Source: Desulfogranum japonicum DSM 18378
Lineage (GTDB): Bacteria; Desulfobacterota; Desulfobulbia; Desulfobulbales; Desulfobulbaceae
Direction: 5' to 3'
DNA: 43,535 nucleotides
Assembly (NCBI RefSeq): GCF_000429945.1
Contig: NZ_AUCV01000050.1
Span: forward strand, 1-43,535
Shown here one piece after another: positions 1 to 7,290 of the stretch. Under the pieces are notes generated by a model. It was not told the DNA's origin. It saw nothing but the letters and a program-made list of their open reading frames with translations, and did no database searches. Made by a program: the position numbers and the translations under genes. The stretch's first letter is position 1. Each line of letters starts with the position of its first letter.

Positions 1-32
1 AAAAATATATATTTCCTTAAAGAGACGGGCTT

Positions 33-100
33 GTCCAACCACGGATAAGATTGTGGTTCGTTCGTTCCTCACTCACACAATCTATCCTTATTCGTTAGCG
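33..100 (-). repeat. attC recombination site of the third integron cassette
   Basis: Read on the minus strand this is R'' CGCTAAC (94-100), a left arm AAGGATAGATTGTG, a loop of about 20 bases, a right arm CACAATCTTATCC, and R' GTTGGAC (33-39), a perfect match to the GTTRRRY core. R'' is the complement of the TTAGCG that opens this cassette at 1586-1591, as expected for one mobile unit. The stem sequence differs from the other two attC sites. Bases 1-38 are the start of a fourth cassette, with a possible ribosome site AAGGAA (minus strand, about 14-19) but no gene inside the window. Confidence 0.8.
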
Positions 101-133
101 TTTTTGTCATTATTTCAATTGTTTGATTGTTAT

Positions 134-1183
134 TCACATTGGGCTTTTCCATTCTGAATGAGCATGTCTGAAACGTGGACTTTCTGCTTTAGGGTTATAC
201 GATGCTTTTGTGTCGTCAATTATTACATTTCTTCCAAGAATGTCTCTAGCTTCACCAAGCGACCAAACAGTTGAAAGATCACTTGAAATATCTCGATACA
301 TTGATGAAAATCCAGTTTCTCTACCAATATTATGAAATATTTCTGGTAACTTTATTTTGAAATTATATGCAGGCAATTTGGGTAGGCCATTTAATGCAGC
401 ATATGTGTTATATACATGTATTAATCTAGTGATTGGAGTTCCTTGCCTTGTGGTGATAGAGAATTTAACTCGAATTGATTCTGAGATTTTATCTATTTCA
501 CCAATAATTTTTGACACCGCCTTGTTTGCTTGACCTATATCTGATTCATCAAAAAGTCTCCTAACCTCTCTGATTTGCTCTCTTGCCTGCGTAATATTTT
601 TGTCATTTCTTATTTCAAAAGCAGCCTTGATAATATCTTTAACATTTCCGGTTTCTTTAGCTAACCAAGCCGAAAATATTGGTAGATCTATTGCTGTGGC
701 TGAAGAAAGGCCGCCATTGTGTATTTCTATGAGATCTTTTGAAAGTATTCTTGAGAAATGATCTACTATTCGCCCAGTATAATCAAAACCATAGTTGCAG
801 GTTTTGGAAATATAGTGTTGTTGGTATGCCTGTCTGATAGGATACACAAATGTGTCAGATTTTAGATACTTGGCAACCATTGAGTAAAAGATAGTTCGAT
901 TTGCCAACCATGTAAGTGATGCAACGAAAGCACTTATTGCAGGGGTTAAACCACCAGTTTCACCACTTCCCCATTTAGCTTTCGGAATACGATAACCTTT
1001 TTTTACTGGGTTACCTTTAGAATCATACAACCTTACAGCTGAACTTGTGTTGCCACTAACGTCCTCAATATCAGATAATTCAGAGAAAATTGCAGATGCT
1101 AAATTACCATATTTGTTGAATTCGGTTGAGCCCTGTTCTGCTAGACATTTTAATGTTAAATAATATACACTTGAGCTAATATC
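134..1183 (-). pseudogene. Cassette-borne unknown protein, 3' fragment after a frameshift
   Basis: This frame is open from 1183 and encodes about 349 residues beginning DISSSVYYLTLKCLAEQG and running to a stop at 134. Its only starts are weak (for example TTG at 1030), and it continues the protein of the upstream fragment in another frame. Removing one G from the GGG at 1183-1185 joins both parts into one protein of roughly 475 residues. The chain is mixed alpha/beta with a charged helical stretch (residues after NDKNITQAREQIREVR). I recognise no domain. It lies between two attC sites, so it is integron cassette cargo. It could be a decayed gene, a sequencing error, or less likely a programmed frameshift. 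Confidence 0.6.
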
Positions 1184-1553
1184 CCAGGTAACTCATGATA
1201 TGAGTTTTTAAGATGTTGAAAAATTCACGGAAATTCTCATTGACGAACTCACCACCTCTAATTTCTGGATTCAGCTTGCTTGACTCTTCATATGCTTTTG
1301 TTTCTATATCATGCAAATTGTAAACGGTTGGGTCAATAAACTCTATATAAGGGAAGTCTTTAATCCTTTGCTCTCTATGTTTTGGAATATAGTTGTCTAG
1401 GGCAACTATTTTATCGTAAAACAAGATAGATTGAATCAAATTTTCTAAAGCAATAATATCCGTATCTACGGAATCTCTTGACCTTGTTTTTACCTCGCCA
1501 ATTATTCTTTGAACACCAGTTATTGTTGCATTATCAATTAGAGAATAGGTCAT
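1176..1553 (-). pseudogene. Cassette-borne unknown protein, 5' fragment before a frameshift
   Basis: This frame encodes 125 residues starting at ATG 1553 and stopping at TAG 1176-1178, just after the GGG run at 1183-1185. It begins MTYSLIDNATITGV and contains KTRSRDSVDTDIIALEN and FYDKIVALDNYIP. The coding texture continues smoothly in the other frame (fragment 134-1183), so this is the N-terminal part of one broken gene. No clear Shine-Dalgarno precedes the start. The leader begins with the cassette boundary TTAGCGAAAC. The family is not recognised; the acidic/aromatic pattern gives no secure function. Confidence 0.6.
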
Positions 1554-1585
1554 AACGTTTAGTAATTACATGGGATTGTTTGTTT

Positions 1586-1643
1586 CGCTAACGTTGAGTT
1601 CAGTGGCGAGCTTCAGCGAGTCCACTGGAATGGTTGGTTGTGT
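1586..1643 (-). repeat. attC recombination site of the second (GNAT) cassette
   Basis: On the minus strand: R'' ACACAAC (1637-1643), a stem containing CCAGTGGACTCGCTGAAG paired with CTCGCCACTGA, and R' GTTAGCG (1586-1592). The crossover point lies between 1592 and 1591. The stem is nearly the same as the attC at 2138-2194, but AGTGG/CCACT replaces ACCGG/CCGGT, a paired change. The last codons of the GNAT gene run into this site. Confidence 0.85.
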
Positions 1644-2124
1644 GTTTTATTTCTATTTTCAATTTCCTGCCACCAGTGATTTCAAAACCATTAACTTGAT
1701 AAAAATTTAGAGTCTTATCGAATTGAGGGAGTGGTGGTGTGGTGACTTCTAATCTTGACCAATTCTTGCCTTTAGCAAATTTAATTGCCTCATTGACTAG
1801 AGCATTGCCAATTTTATTTGAACGATACTTCTGAGAGATAAACAGTTCTGGTATAGTTCCATAGGCACCTTCAGAATATAGAGCGAAGCTTTCATAAAGG
1901 GATATAAAACCGATATTTTTTCCAGAAACAATATCCTTTGCCATAAAAACCCAATATTTTTCATTTGATATTAGATCTTTTGCAATAATTAGTGTCTTTT
2001 CAGGGTCGAAATGAAAGGCATGTAAATTGATTTTTGTCATTATTTCATTTAACAGATCTCCGACCAAGAGTATTAGATCTGAGAAATCTTCAGCTTGGAT
2101 TGGCGCTATTGTAATATTCTTCAT
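1600..2124 (-). CDS. GNAT-family N-acetyltransferase (integron cassette)
   Basis: A 174-residue protein from ATG 2124; an in-frame GTG at 2139 sits inside the attC core and would add five residues. It has the GNAT plan: N-terminal strand ITIAPIQAEDFSDLILL, a central strand near VFMAKDIVSGKNIGFISLYE, the acetyl-CoA loop region PELFISQKYRSNKIGNALV (Q/R-x-x-x-x-G/A type motif A, about residues 96-114), and the closing WSRLEVTTPP...TLNFYQVNGFE strands. The substrate is unknown; cassette GNATs often modify small molecules, drugs or protein N-termini. The C-terminal tail HTTNHSSGLAEARH is encoded by the attC arm and is probably not functional. Confidence 0.85.
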   Translation of the reverse strand: MKNITIAPIQAEDFSDLILLVGDLLNEIMTKINLHAFHFDPEKTLIIAKDLISNEKYWVFMAKDIVSGKNIGFISLYESFALYSEGAYGTIPELFISQKYRSNKIGNALVNEAIKFAKGKNWSRLEVTTPPLPQFDKTLNFYQVNGFEITGGRKLKIEIKHTTNHSSGLAEARH

Positions 2125-2137
2125 TCGTATTTTACTC

Positions 2138-2194
2138 ACACAACGTGGAATTCACCGGCGAGCTTCGCGAGTCCGGTGGAATGATTGGTTGTGT
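2138..2194 (-). repeat. attC recombination site of the first cassette
   Basis: On the minus strand: R'' ACACAAC (2188-2194), arm CCACCGGACTCGCG, arm AAGCTCGCCGGTG, and R' GTTGTGT (2138-2144). The stem folds almost perfectly, with unpaired bases typical of single-strand attC recognition. The crossover is between 2144 and 2143. It ends cassette 1 (2144-2721) and starts cassette 2 (1592-2143). Confidence 0.85.
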
Positions 2195-2197
2195 GAG

Positions 2198-2713
2198 TTA
2201 ATCTGCTGTTTTTTCGAGATCTTTAATGTTCTCTACAAGACCATTGAACAATTCAAAAACATCAATCTCTTCTTCTCTTTCAATTCTTTTTGAGATCATA
2301 GTCATTGGGTACATTATTATGCTGCTATTTCCTAATCGAATAGCTGGATCGCGACCCATTTCATCTTCAACTATTATCCAGTGCATATCAAGTTCTTGCA
2401 CAAATGCGTCACCAAATATAATGCCCATGCATTGCAATTCGTAAGTATTAGTTGAATCAAATACTTTCTGCTCTATCAATGCTCTCAGTAAACCAAGTTT
2501 TCCAGCTACAGATTTATATTTATCACTTGAAGAAGGACTTAAATATTTCTCGATAACATTTCTTCTTTTTGTCAATTCAGATTCATCAATATTTGTAAGT
2601 TCACCAATCACCTGTTTGGGAGGTGGTTCAACAACCCATTCTTTGGCCATAGTAGAATTGTGGTTTGATAGCACTGCTACTGCTATAATTAAGAGTAAAT
2701 TTAGTATTTTCAT
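2198..2713 (-). CDS. DUF3806-like exported protein (first integron cassette)
   Basis: A 171-residue protein from ATG 2713; an in-frame GTG at 2719 lies within the attI core. Residues 1-24 look like a signal peptide (MKILNLLLIIAVAVLSNHNS, then TMAKE). The remainder includes LQCMGIIFGDAFVQELDMHW, IVEDEMGRDPAIRLG and MYPMTMISKRIEREEEIDV. This pattern (a G-x-x-x-G-D segment, W, a D-E-x-G-R-D-P segment, then P-x-T-M-I-x-K-R) resembles DUF3806 proteins, whose function is unknown. It is the cassette next to attI, so it should be the most expressed and the latest inserted. The stop codon lies three bases from the attC core. Confidence 0.75.
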   Translation of the reverse strand: MKILNLLLIIAVAVLSNHNSTMAKEWVVEPPPKQVIGELTNIDESELTKRRNVIEKYLSPSSSDKYKSVAGKLGLLRALIEQKVFDSTNTYELQCMGIIFGDAFVQELDMHWIIVEDEMGRDPAIRLGNSSIIMYPMTMISKRIEREEEIDVFELFNGLVENIKDLEKTAD

Positions 2714-2715
2714 AC

Positions 2716-2790
2716 ACACAACGTTTTATAGGCGAACGTCGCATTTGGCGAGAAGATCAGCAAGGCGTTTGCGAATTTTCTTCTTTGTTG
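2716..2790 (-). other. Probable attI site and start of the integron platform
   Basis: On the minus strand the sequence CGCCTATAAAACGTTGTGT ends with core GTTGTGT (2716-2722), followed at once by the first cassette gene. The CTAAAAC-x-GTT layout resembles the end of known attI sites. It lies between the first cassette and the divergent intI gene, as attI should. The outer border (2790) is a guess; accessory integrase-binding repeats could not be fixed. Confidence 0.6.
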
Positions 2791-2907
2791 CCAATGGTTT
2801 TGTTCGTATGGATATAAGTGGTATTTTTTCTAACTTGTTTAATTTTCTATAAAATATATAGTTATTCTGTTGTTTTTATACCGCAAAACAGGTGGCATCG
2901 CAAGTGA

Positions 2908-3021
2908 AATGAGTGGCGATATTATGAGTCGTCTAACATTGAAATTTTTTATTTGTGGTATGCTGCATTTTTTGGATTTGGATCTGTTGCGGTACTTCTT
3001 TGCGTCGTTATTGGCTTGTAG
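2908..3021 (+). pseudogene. Possible remnant: C-terminal membrane helix of a lost gene
   Basis: A short open frame with no start codon reads ...SSNIEIFYLWYAAFFG, FGSVAVLLCVVIGL and then TAG at 3019-3021. The last 22 residues would be a good membrane helix. It is followed by a palindrome and a T-run (3025-3066) that look like a terminator. It may be the tail of an older gene left between attI and intI. Chance hydrophobicity in an AT-rich region cannot be excluded. Confidence 0.25.
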
Positions 3022-3024
3022 AGA

Positions 3025-3053
3025 CCGTTTTAGGCGACTGTCGTATAAAACGG
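3025..3053 (+). terminator. Palindrome upstream of intI, terminator-like or operator
   Basis: CCGTTTTA (3025-3032) and TAAAACGG (3046-3053) are perfect inverted arms, with an inner CGAC/GTCG pair. The right arm is followed by AAATTTTTT, so the plus-strand RNA could form an intrinsic terminator. Its place 41 bases before the intI start also allows an operator role. Confidence 0.4.
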
Positions 3054-3071
3054 AAATTTTTTAGAAAAAAA

Positions 3072-3094
3072 ATTAAAATGAATATAATTTTAAT
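3072..3094 (+). promoter_or_regulatory. Inverted repeat touching the intI start codon
   Basis: ATTAAAAT (3072-3079) and ATTTTAAT (3087-3094) are perfect 8-base arms around a 7-base loop and directly precede ATG 3095. No Shine-Dalgarno is visible here. The repeat could bind a repressor or fold in the mRNA to limit integrase translation. It is AT-only, so chance is possible. Confidence 0.3.
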
Positions 3095-4393
3095 ATGTTA
3101 GATGCTACGAAATTTGCTGATTTTTTACTTGGAGGCGACTTGGTAGGGCAAGGGAAGGAAAAATATCATGTGATGTGGGTGAGGAAGTTTTTCAAGGTTA
3201 GGGTTCAGTGGTTGAATCACCCTTGGCCAGATCAACTACAGTATTTTCTTAAAGTTCTGGAAGCTGACCCCAAGGTTGAGCAATGGCAAATAGACCAGGC
3301 AGAGCAGTCAGTTCGTCTATACTTTGTTAATTTTTTGGGGCATCAGGAAAAGATAGATGATTGTGAGCCTCTGATTAGGATTGATCCTGAAAATGGCTTT
3401 ATGGTTTCGGGAGCTATTGCTGCTTTTCAGGAGTCACTTCGTTTAAAGAATTATGCGTATAAAACGGAACAATCCTACCTCAATTGGTGTAAAAGGTTGC
3501 TGCGATTTACCTGCGAAGCACAAAACGTTCCCTCTAACGGGCCAGTACATCTGCATGAGCAACATATCAAAGATTTTCTTGCTTACCTTGTCCTTAAACG
3601 ATACGTGTCCAGCTCAACACAAAATCAGGCTTTTAGTGCTATTTTGATGTTTTGCCGTGTGGTTTTACGTAGAGATTTAGGAGATTTTAAAGAAAATGTT
3701 CGTGCCAAGACTGGAAAACGTTTACCTGTTGTCTTTTCAATTGAGGAGGTTCAACGTATCTTTGCAAAAACACGTGGAACATCTGGACTTATGATCAAAA
3801 TGATTTACGGAGGAGGGATGCGTCTTACAGAATGTCTTAGGTTGCGCGTCCAGGATATTGATTTTGACCAAAGTTTGATTTTTATTCGAGCTGGAAAAGG
3901 CGATAAAGATCGCACTACAATATTGCCGGAAAGTATTCAGGGCATGCTTAAAGAACATTTAGTGCGGGTTCGTGAATTGCACAAGATGGATCTTGAAAAG
4001 GGCTACGGACAGGTGTATCTTCCTGACGCCCTTGCCAGAAAGTACCCCGGGGCTGCTTCTCAGTGGGGGTGGCAATATGTTTTTCCAAGTATGGTATTGT
4101 CTACTGACCCAAGAACAAATGTTGTGAGAAGACATCACGTCAGTGCCCGGGCAGTCCAGAGAGCCCTTAAACAGGCGATGAATGATGCCGACATCAGTAA
4201 GCATGCATCCGTACACACCTTGCGCCACAGCTTTGCCACCCACTTGTTGCTCAATGGAGTGGATCTGCGCCAGATACAGGAATATTTAGGACACGCTCGT
4301 GTAGAAACTACCATGGTTTACACGCATGTTGTCAAGGATTTACGCAATCCGGCCGTTAGCCCTCTGGATATGTTGGAACAGTTTTGCAAGTGA
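3095..4393 (+). CDS. intI: Integron integrase IntI (tyrosine recombinase), long form
   Basis: The 432-residue protein is a tyrosine recombinase that would act on attI and single-stranded attC sites to insert or excise cassettes. Catalytic residues are visible: R in GGGMRLTE (about 242), H/R in HTLRHSFATH (about 373-376), H in YLGHARVETT (about 399) and nucleophile Y in TTMVYTHV (about 408). The integron-specific insertion ALARKYPGAASQWGWQYVFP lies at about 310-329. The SAM-like N-domain starts near residue 105 (AAFQESLRLKNYAYKTEQSY). Residues 1-100 are an extra N-terminal part absent from the roughly 340-residue class 1-3 integrases. The gene is divergent from the cassette array. It looks intact and probably active. 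Confidence 0.93.
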   Translation: MLDATKFADFLLGGDLVGQGKEKYHVMWVRKFFKVRVQWLNHPWPDQLQYFLKVLEADPKVEQWQIDQAEQSVRLYFVNFLGHQEKIDDCEPLIRIDPENGFMVSGAIAAFQESLRLKNYAYKTEQSYLNWCKRLLRFTCEAQNVPSNGPVHLHEQHIKDFLAYLVLKRYVSSSTQNQAFSAILMFCRVVLRRDLGDFKENVRAKTGKRLPVVFSIEEVQRIFAKTRGTSGLMIKMIYGGGMRLTECLRLRVQDIDFDQSLIFIRAGKGDKDRTTILPESIQGMLKEHLVRVRELHKMDLEKGYGQVYLPDALARKYPGAASQWGWQYVFPSMVLSTDPRTNVVRRHHVSARAVQRALKQAMNDADISKHASVHTLRHSFATHLLLNGVDLRQIQEYLGHARVETTMVYTHVVKDLRNPAVSPLDMLEQFCK

Positions 4394-4503
4394 TTTTTGG
4401 AAATAAAAAATAACCAATATTTGGGGCCATGAATAGACTTTATCCGCTTTACGCTTATAGTTAAAATCAAATGCAGAGAGTGAAGATTTTTACCGTAATT
4501 GAT

Positions 4504-4555
4504 CACAGGCGCACCTATTTGCGCGATCGTTATTGCCCGAATAGGTAGTGCCTGT
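4504..4555. repeat. Imperfect inverted repeat downstream of intI
   Basis: CACAGGCGCACCTATT (4504-4519) is nearly the reverse complement of AATAGGTAGTGCCTGT (4540-4555), around a 20-base centre. A second overlapping pair, GCGATCGTTATTGC (4523-4536) and GCGAACAATAACGC, allows an alternative fold. No T-run follows. It may end intI transcripts or mark an old mobile-element border. Confidence 0.35.
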
Positions 4556-4691
4556 AGCGAACAATAACGCTTGCACAAATCTTGGGCGACTTAAATCACT
4601 TACAGCCACGATGTAAATGGGGCAAGGGATTGCATGTTTCTGTAATCATTTGCGTTTTGCCATCTTTTATGGAGAGAAGATAAGAACACCA

Positions 4692-5639
4692 ATGGAGTAC
4701 TATGAAATTCTTGAGGTATCTAAGGATGCCTCAGCAGCTGAAATAAAAAAAGCTTATCGCAAACTCGCTTTAAAATATCATCCTGATAAAAATCCCGATG
4801 ATAAACAGGCTGAGGCTAAATTTAAGGAAATCAGTGAAGCGTATGCGGTACTTTCAGACCCGGAAAAACGAAAACAATATGATACCTATGGGTCCACCGG
4901 TTTTCATCAGCGCTTCTCCCAGGAAGACATTTTTCGAGGTTTTGATCTCAATGATATCCTGCGTCAGTTTGGCTTTGGGGGAGGTTCTTTCCGTTCAGGT
5001 GGCAATTTTTTTACTGGCGGACAACAGGGAAGGGGAGGATTTGAATCCTTTTTCACCAATGGCGGGATGCGTGGAGGAGGTTGTGCTGGCGGTGGATGCG
5101 GCCCCCAGCAGCCAAAAGGACAGGATTTAACCTATGAGATCAATGTCAGTCTGGAAGACGTGCTGAATGGTGCGGAAAAAAATATTACCTTGCGTCATCA
5201 CAGTGGGCAACCCCAGCATGTATCTGTGAAGATACCTCAGGGCATTGAAACTGGAAAAAGGCTGCGTTTGAGCGGCAAAGGGAATCCCTCTCCTGCAGGT
5301 GGGCCTCCGGGCGATCTGTATTTGAAAGTTTATGTAGAAAAACATCCTGAATATACTCGTGACGGTGACGATCTGATCATTGAAAAAAGGGTGCCATTCA
5401 GCCAGGCCTGTCTTGGAACCAGTGTGGAGATCACCACACTGGAGGGGAAAAAGATCAAGCTGAAAGTCCCTGCTGGGGTTCAGCAGGAATCAAAGCTAAG
5501 AGTCCGCGGACATGGGTTGCCGGACGGTCCAAATGGGACTAGAGGGGATATATACGTGAAGATTGCTGTGCAAATCCCAAAACAGCTGAGTAAGGAGCAG
5601 GAAGAGGCAGTAAACGCTCTAGCCGCACTTTCTCTGTAA
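4692..5639 (+). CDS. cbpA: CbpA/DnaJ-type co-chaperone without zinc fingers
   Basis: A 315-residue J protein from ATG 4692, preceded by GGAGAGAAG. The J domain covers residues 1-70 with HPD at 30-32 (KYHPDK). A Gly/Phe-rich segment follows (about 75-140: [17 protein letters not shown]). The C-terminal client-binding beta-domains run from about 150 ([19 protein letters not shown]) to the end. The four CxxCxGxG zinc motifs of DnaJ are absent; only a [11 protein letters not shown] patch is present. It would stimulate DnaK ATPase and deliver unfolded proteins in the cytoplasm. It stands alone, without dnaK or grpE. An upstream in-frame ATG at 4617 would add 25 residues not typical of the family. 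Confidence 0.9.
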   Translation: MEYYEILEVSKDASAAEIKKAYRKLALKYHPDKNPDDKQAEAKFKEISEAYAVLSDPEKRKQYDTYGSTGFHQRFSQEDIFRGFDLNDILRQFGFGGGSFRSGGNFFTGGQQGRGGFESFFTNGGMRGGGCAGGGCGPQQPKGQDLTYEINVSLEDVLNGAEKNITLRHHSGQPQHVSVKIPQGIETGKRLRLSGKGNPSPAGGPPGDLYLKVYVEKHPEYTRDGDDLIIEKRVPFSQACLGTSVEITTLEGKKIKLKVPAGVQQESKLRVRGHGLPDGPNGTRGDIYVKIAVQIPKQLSKEQEEAVNALAALSL

Positions 5640-5658
5640 CACAGAAGGACTGTGTCAG

Positions 5659-5714
5659 CTTTCAGGATGCAGTAGCAGGGAAAGCTCAAAGCCCCTACAA
5701 CTGTATCCTGAAAG
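5659..5714. terminator. Bidirectional terminator between cbpA and the aminotransferase
   Basis: CTTTCAGGAT (5659-5668) and ATCCTGAAAG (5705-5714) are perfect 10-base arms, extended by CAGT/ACTG after one mismatch. GTTTTATT follows on the plus strand. The two neighbouring genes converge on it. Confidence 0.55.
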
Positions 5715-5717
5715 GTT

Positions 5718-6905
5718 TTATTGAGCGCTCAGCAGTTGTTTGATGGCATTTGCCATACGTTTGATCCCTTCTTCGATAGTAGGGATGTCCATGCATGAGA
5801 AGTTAAGTCGCAGTGTATTGGTGTCATCTGCATTGATGTAAAATGGATTACCTGGAACAAATGCCACCTTGGCTGCCAGCGCATGTTCAAAAAGTTCCAT
5901 GGCCGAAACTCCTTTTGGCAGGGTCACCCAAAGAAACATACCTCCATCGGGATTTGTACACTGAACTCCCTCCGGAAAGTAACGCCTGATACTCGCTACC
6001 ATGGCGTCTTTTTGCGCTCCATAAGCAGAGGTAATGGTTCTGATATGCTGATCCAGGTCATTGTCACAAAGAAACTGGTAAATGATACGTTGTGCCAGGT
6101 AGTTGGTGTGCAGGTCTGCAGCCTGCTTGGCAACCAGTAGTTTCTCCATCAGGGGTGGCGGTGCAATGAGCCAGCCGATGCGCAATGAAGGCGCGACGGT
6201 TTTGGAAAATGAGCCTAAAAGTACAGTTTTTTCTGGAAGTAGCTTGCGGAAACTGGTTTTCGTCTGGGAGACAAAACAAAGATCAGCGTAGGGATCATCC
6301 TGGATGATATAAAGCTTCTTTTTTTCAAGCAGACGTGCACACTGCTGACGATTTTCCTCACTATAACTGATTCCGCTTGGGTTCTGAAAATTTGGAACCG
6401 TATACATCAGCTTTGGTTGTGTTGTGCTCAGAGTCATTTCTAATTGGTTAAGATCCATCCCTTTTTCGTCTACAGGAATAGGTAGAAACTGAGGACGGTA
6501 TAAAGAAAACGCCTGGATAGCCCCAAGGTAACCTGGCTCTTCGATAATCATGTGGTCGTTTCTGTTGAGAAGAACCTTGCCAAGTAAATCTATTCCCTGC
6601 TGTGAGCCTGTGGTTATCAGGATATGTTCGGGATTGATATCAAGCCCCTGTTTCTCTGCATACCGTTTGGCTATGAGTTCCCTGAGCGGCAAGTATCCCT
6701 CGCTATTGGCATATTGCAATACTTCCTGGCCAGCTGTTGCAAACACCTTATCTGTTGCCTGTTGCAATCCTTGTACAGGAAAAAGCTGTCTGTTCGGCAG
6801 CCCGCCGGCAAAAGAGATAATGGATGGATCCAGTGTAACTTTCAGTATTTCACGAATAAATGATTGTGGGACATCAGCGATGCGGTCGGCAAATAAGGAG
6901 TTCAT
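5718..6905 (-). CDS. PLP-dependent fold-type I aminotransferase (2-aminoadipate/aromatic type)
   Basis: A 395-residue protein from ATG 6905 with CAGGAAAAC in front as ribosome site. The aminotransferase class I/II fold is clear: ISFAGGLPNRQLFP near the N-terminus, TTGSQQGIDLL (cofactor phosphate loop, about 98-108), NFQNPSGISY (about 172-181), DDPYAD (about 203-208) and the PLP lysine K235 in GSFSKTVAPSLRIGW. This signature fits the LysN/ARO8-like subgroup, which transaminates 2-aminoadipate, aromatic or branched amino acids, but exact substrates cannot be read from sequence. There is no GntR-type DNA-binding domain, so it is not a MocR regulator. It is transcribed alone, convergent with cbpA. 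Confidence 0.85.
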   Translation of the reverse strand: MNSLFADRIADVPQSFIREILKVTLDPSIISFAGGLPNRQLFPVQGLQQATDKVFATAGQEVLQYANSEGYLPLRELIAKRYAEKQGLDINPEHILITTGSQQGIDLLGKVLLNRNDHMIIEEPGYLGAIQAFSLYRPQFLPIPVDEKGMDLNQLEMTLSTTQPKLMYTVPNFQNPSGISYSEENRQQCARLLEKKKLYIIQDDPYADLCFVSQTKTSFRKLLPEKTVLLGSFSKTVAPSLRIGWLIAPPPLMEKLLVAKQAADLHTNYLAQRIIYQFLCDNDLDQHIRTITSAYGAQKDAMVASIRRYFPEGVQCTNPDGGMFLWVTLPKGVSAMELFEHALAAKVAFVPGNPFYINADDTNTLRLNFSCMDIPTIEEGIKRMANAIKQLLSAQ

Positions 6906-7290
6906 TTTGTTTTCCTGCAAAATTGAGAACAGCAGGCAATTACAATTGCTCTTTGCATCGCTTGCTGCGCCGAAACTACTCACAGGGTGTTAAGCCCGAT
7001 GTGGTACCTTCTGTTATTTTACAATGTAGGTGCTGCTGTTGCTCCAGATTTATGTAAAGGTGGGGCTGTTTGTATTTTTGGTCAGCAAAGTTTGTGGTTC
7101 AGCAGCATGAAAATTGTTATTAGTACACCTCGGTGTAGAATTCGTCAATTTATTCTGAAAGGGACGGATGACAATCCATGAGGTGAACGATCAGGTGAAC
7201 TCGTACCTGTTCATAAAGGAAGATTTTTACGCCTATTTAAGGTGTATGACGTTTTGAATGCCCCAAATAATATATATTCCCTGGAGTGCT
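6906..7290. other. Gene-free spacer with a direct/inverted repeat
   Basis: No gene is supported here. At about 7180-7215 there are two copies of AGGTGAAC (separated by GATC) and an inverted copy ACCTGTTC, a possible regulator site for the downstream peptide-binding protein gene. No good sigma-70 boxes were found with correct spacing. Confidence 0.3.

Noticed and set aside
2870-3064. 64-codon plus-strand frame between attI and intI
   Set aside because: Another frame of the same DNA gives a better membrane helix; this one has no ribosome site.
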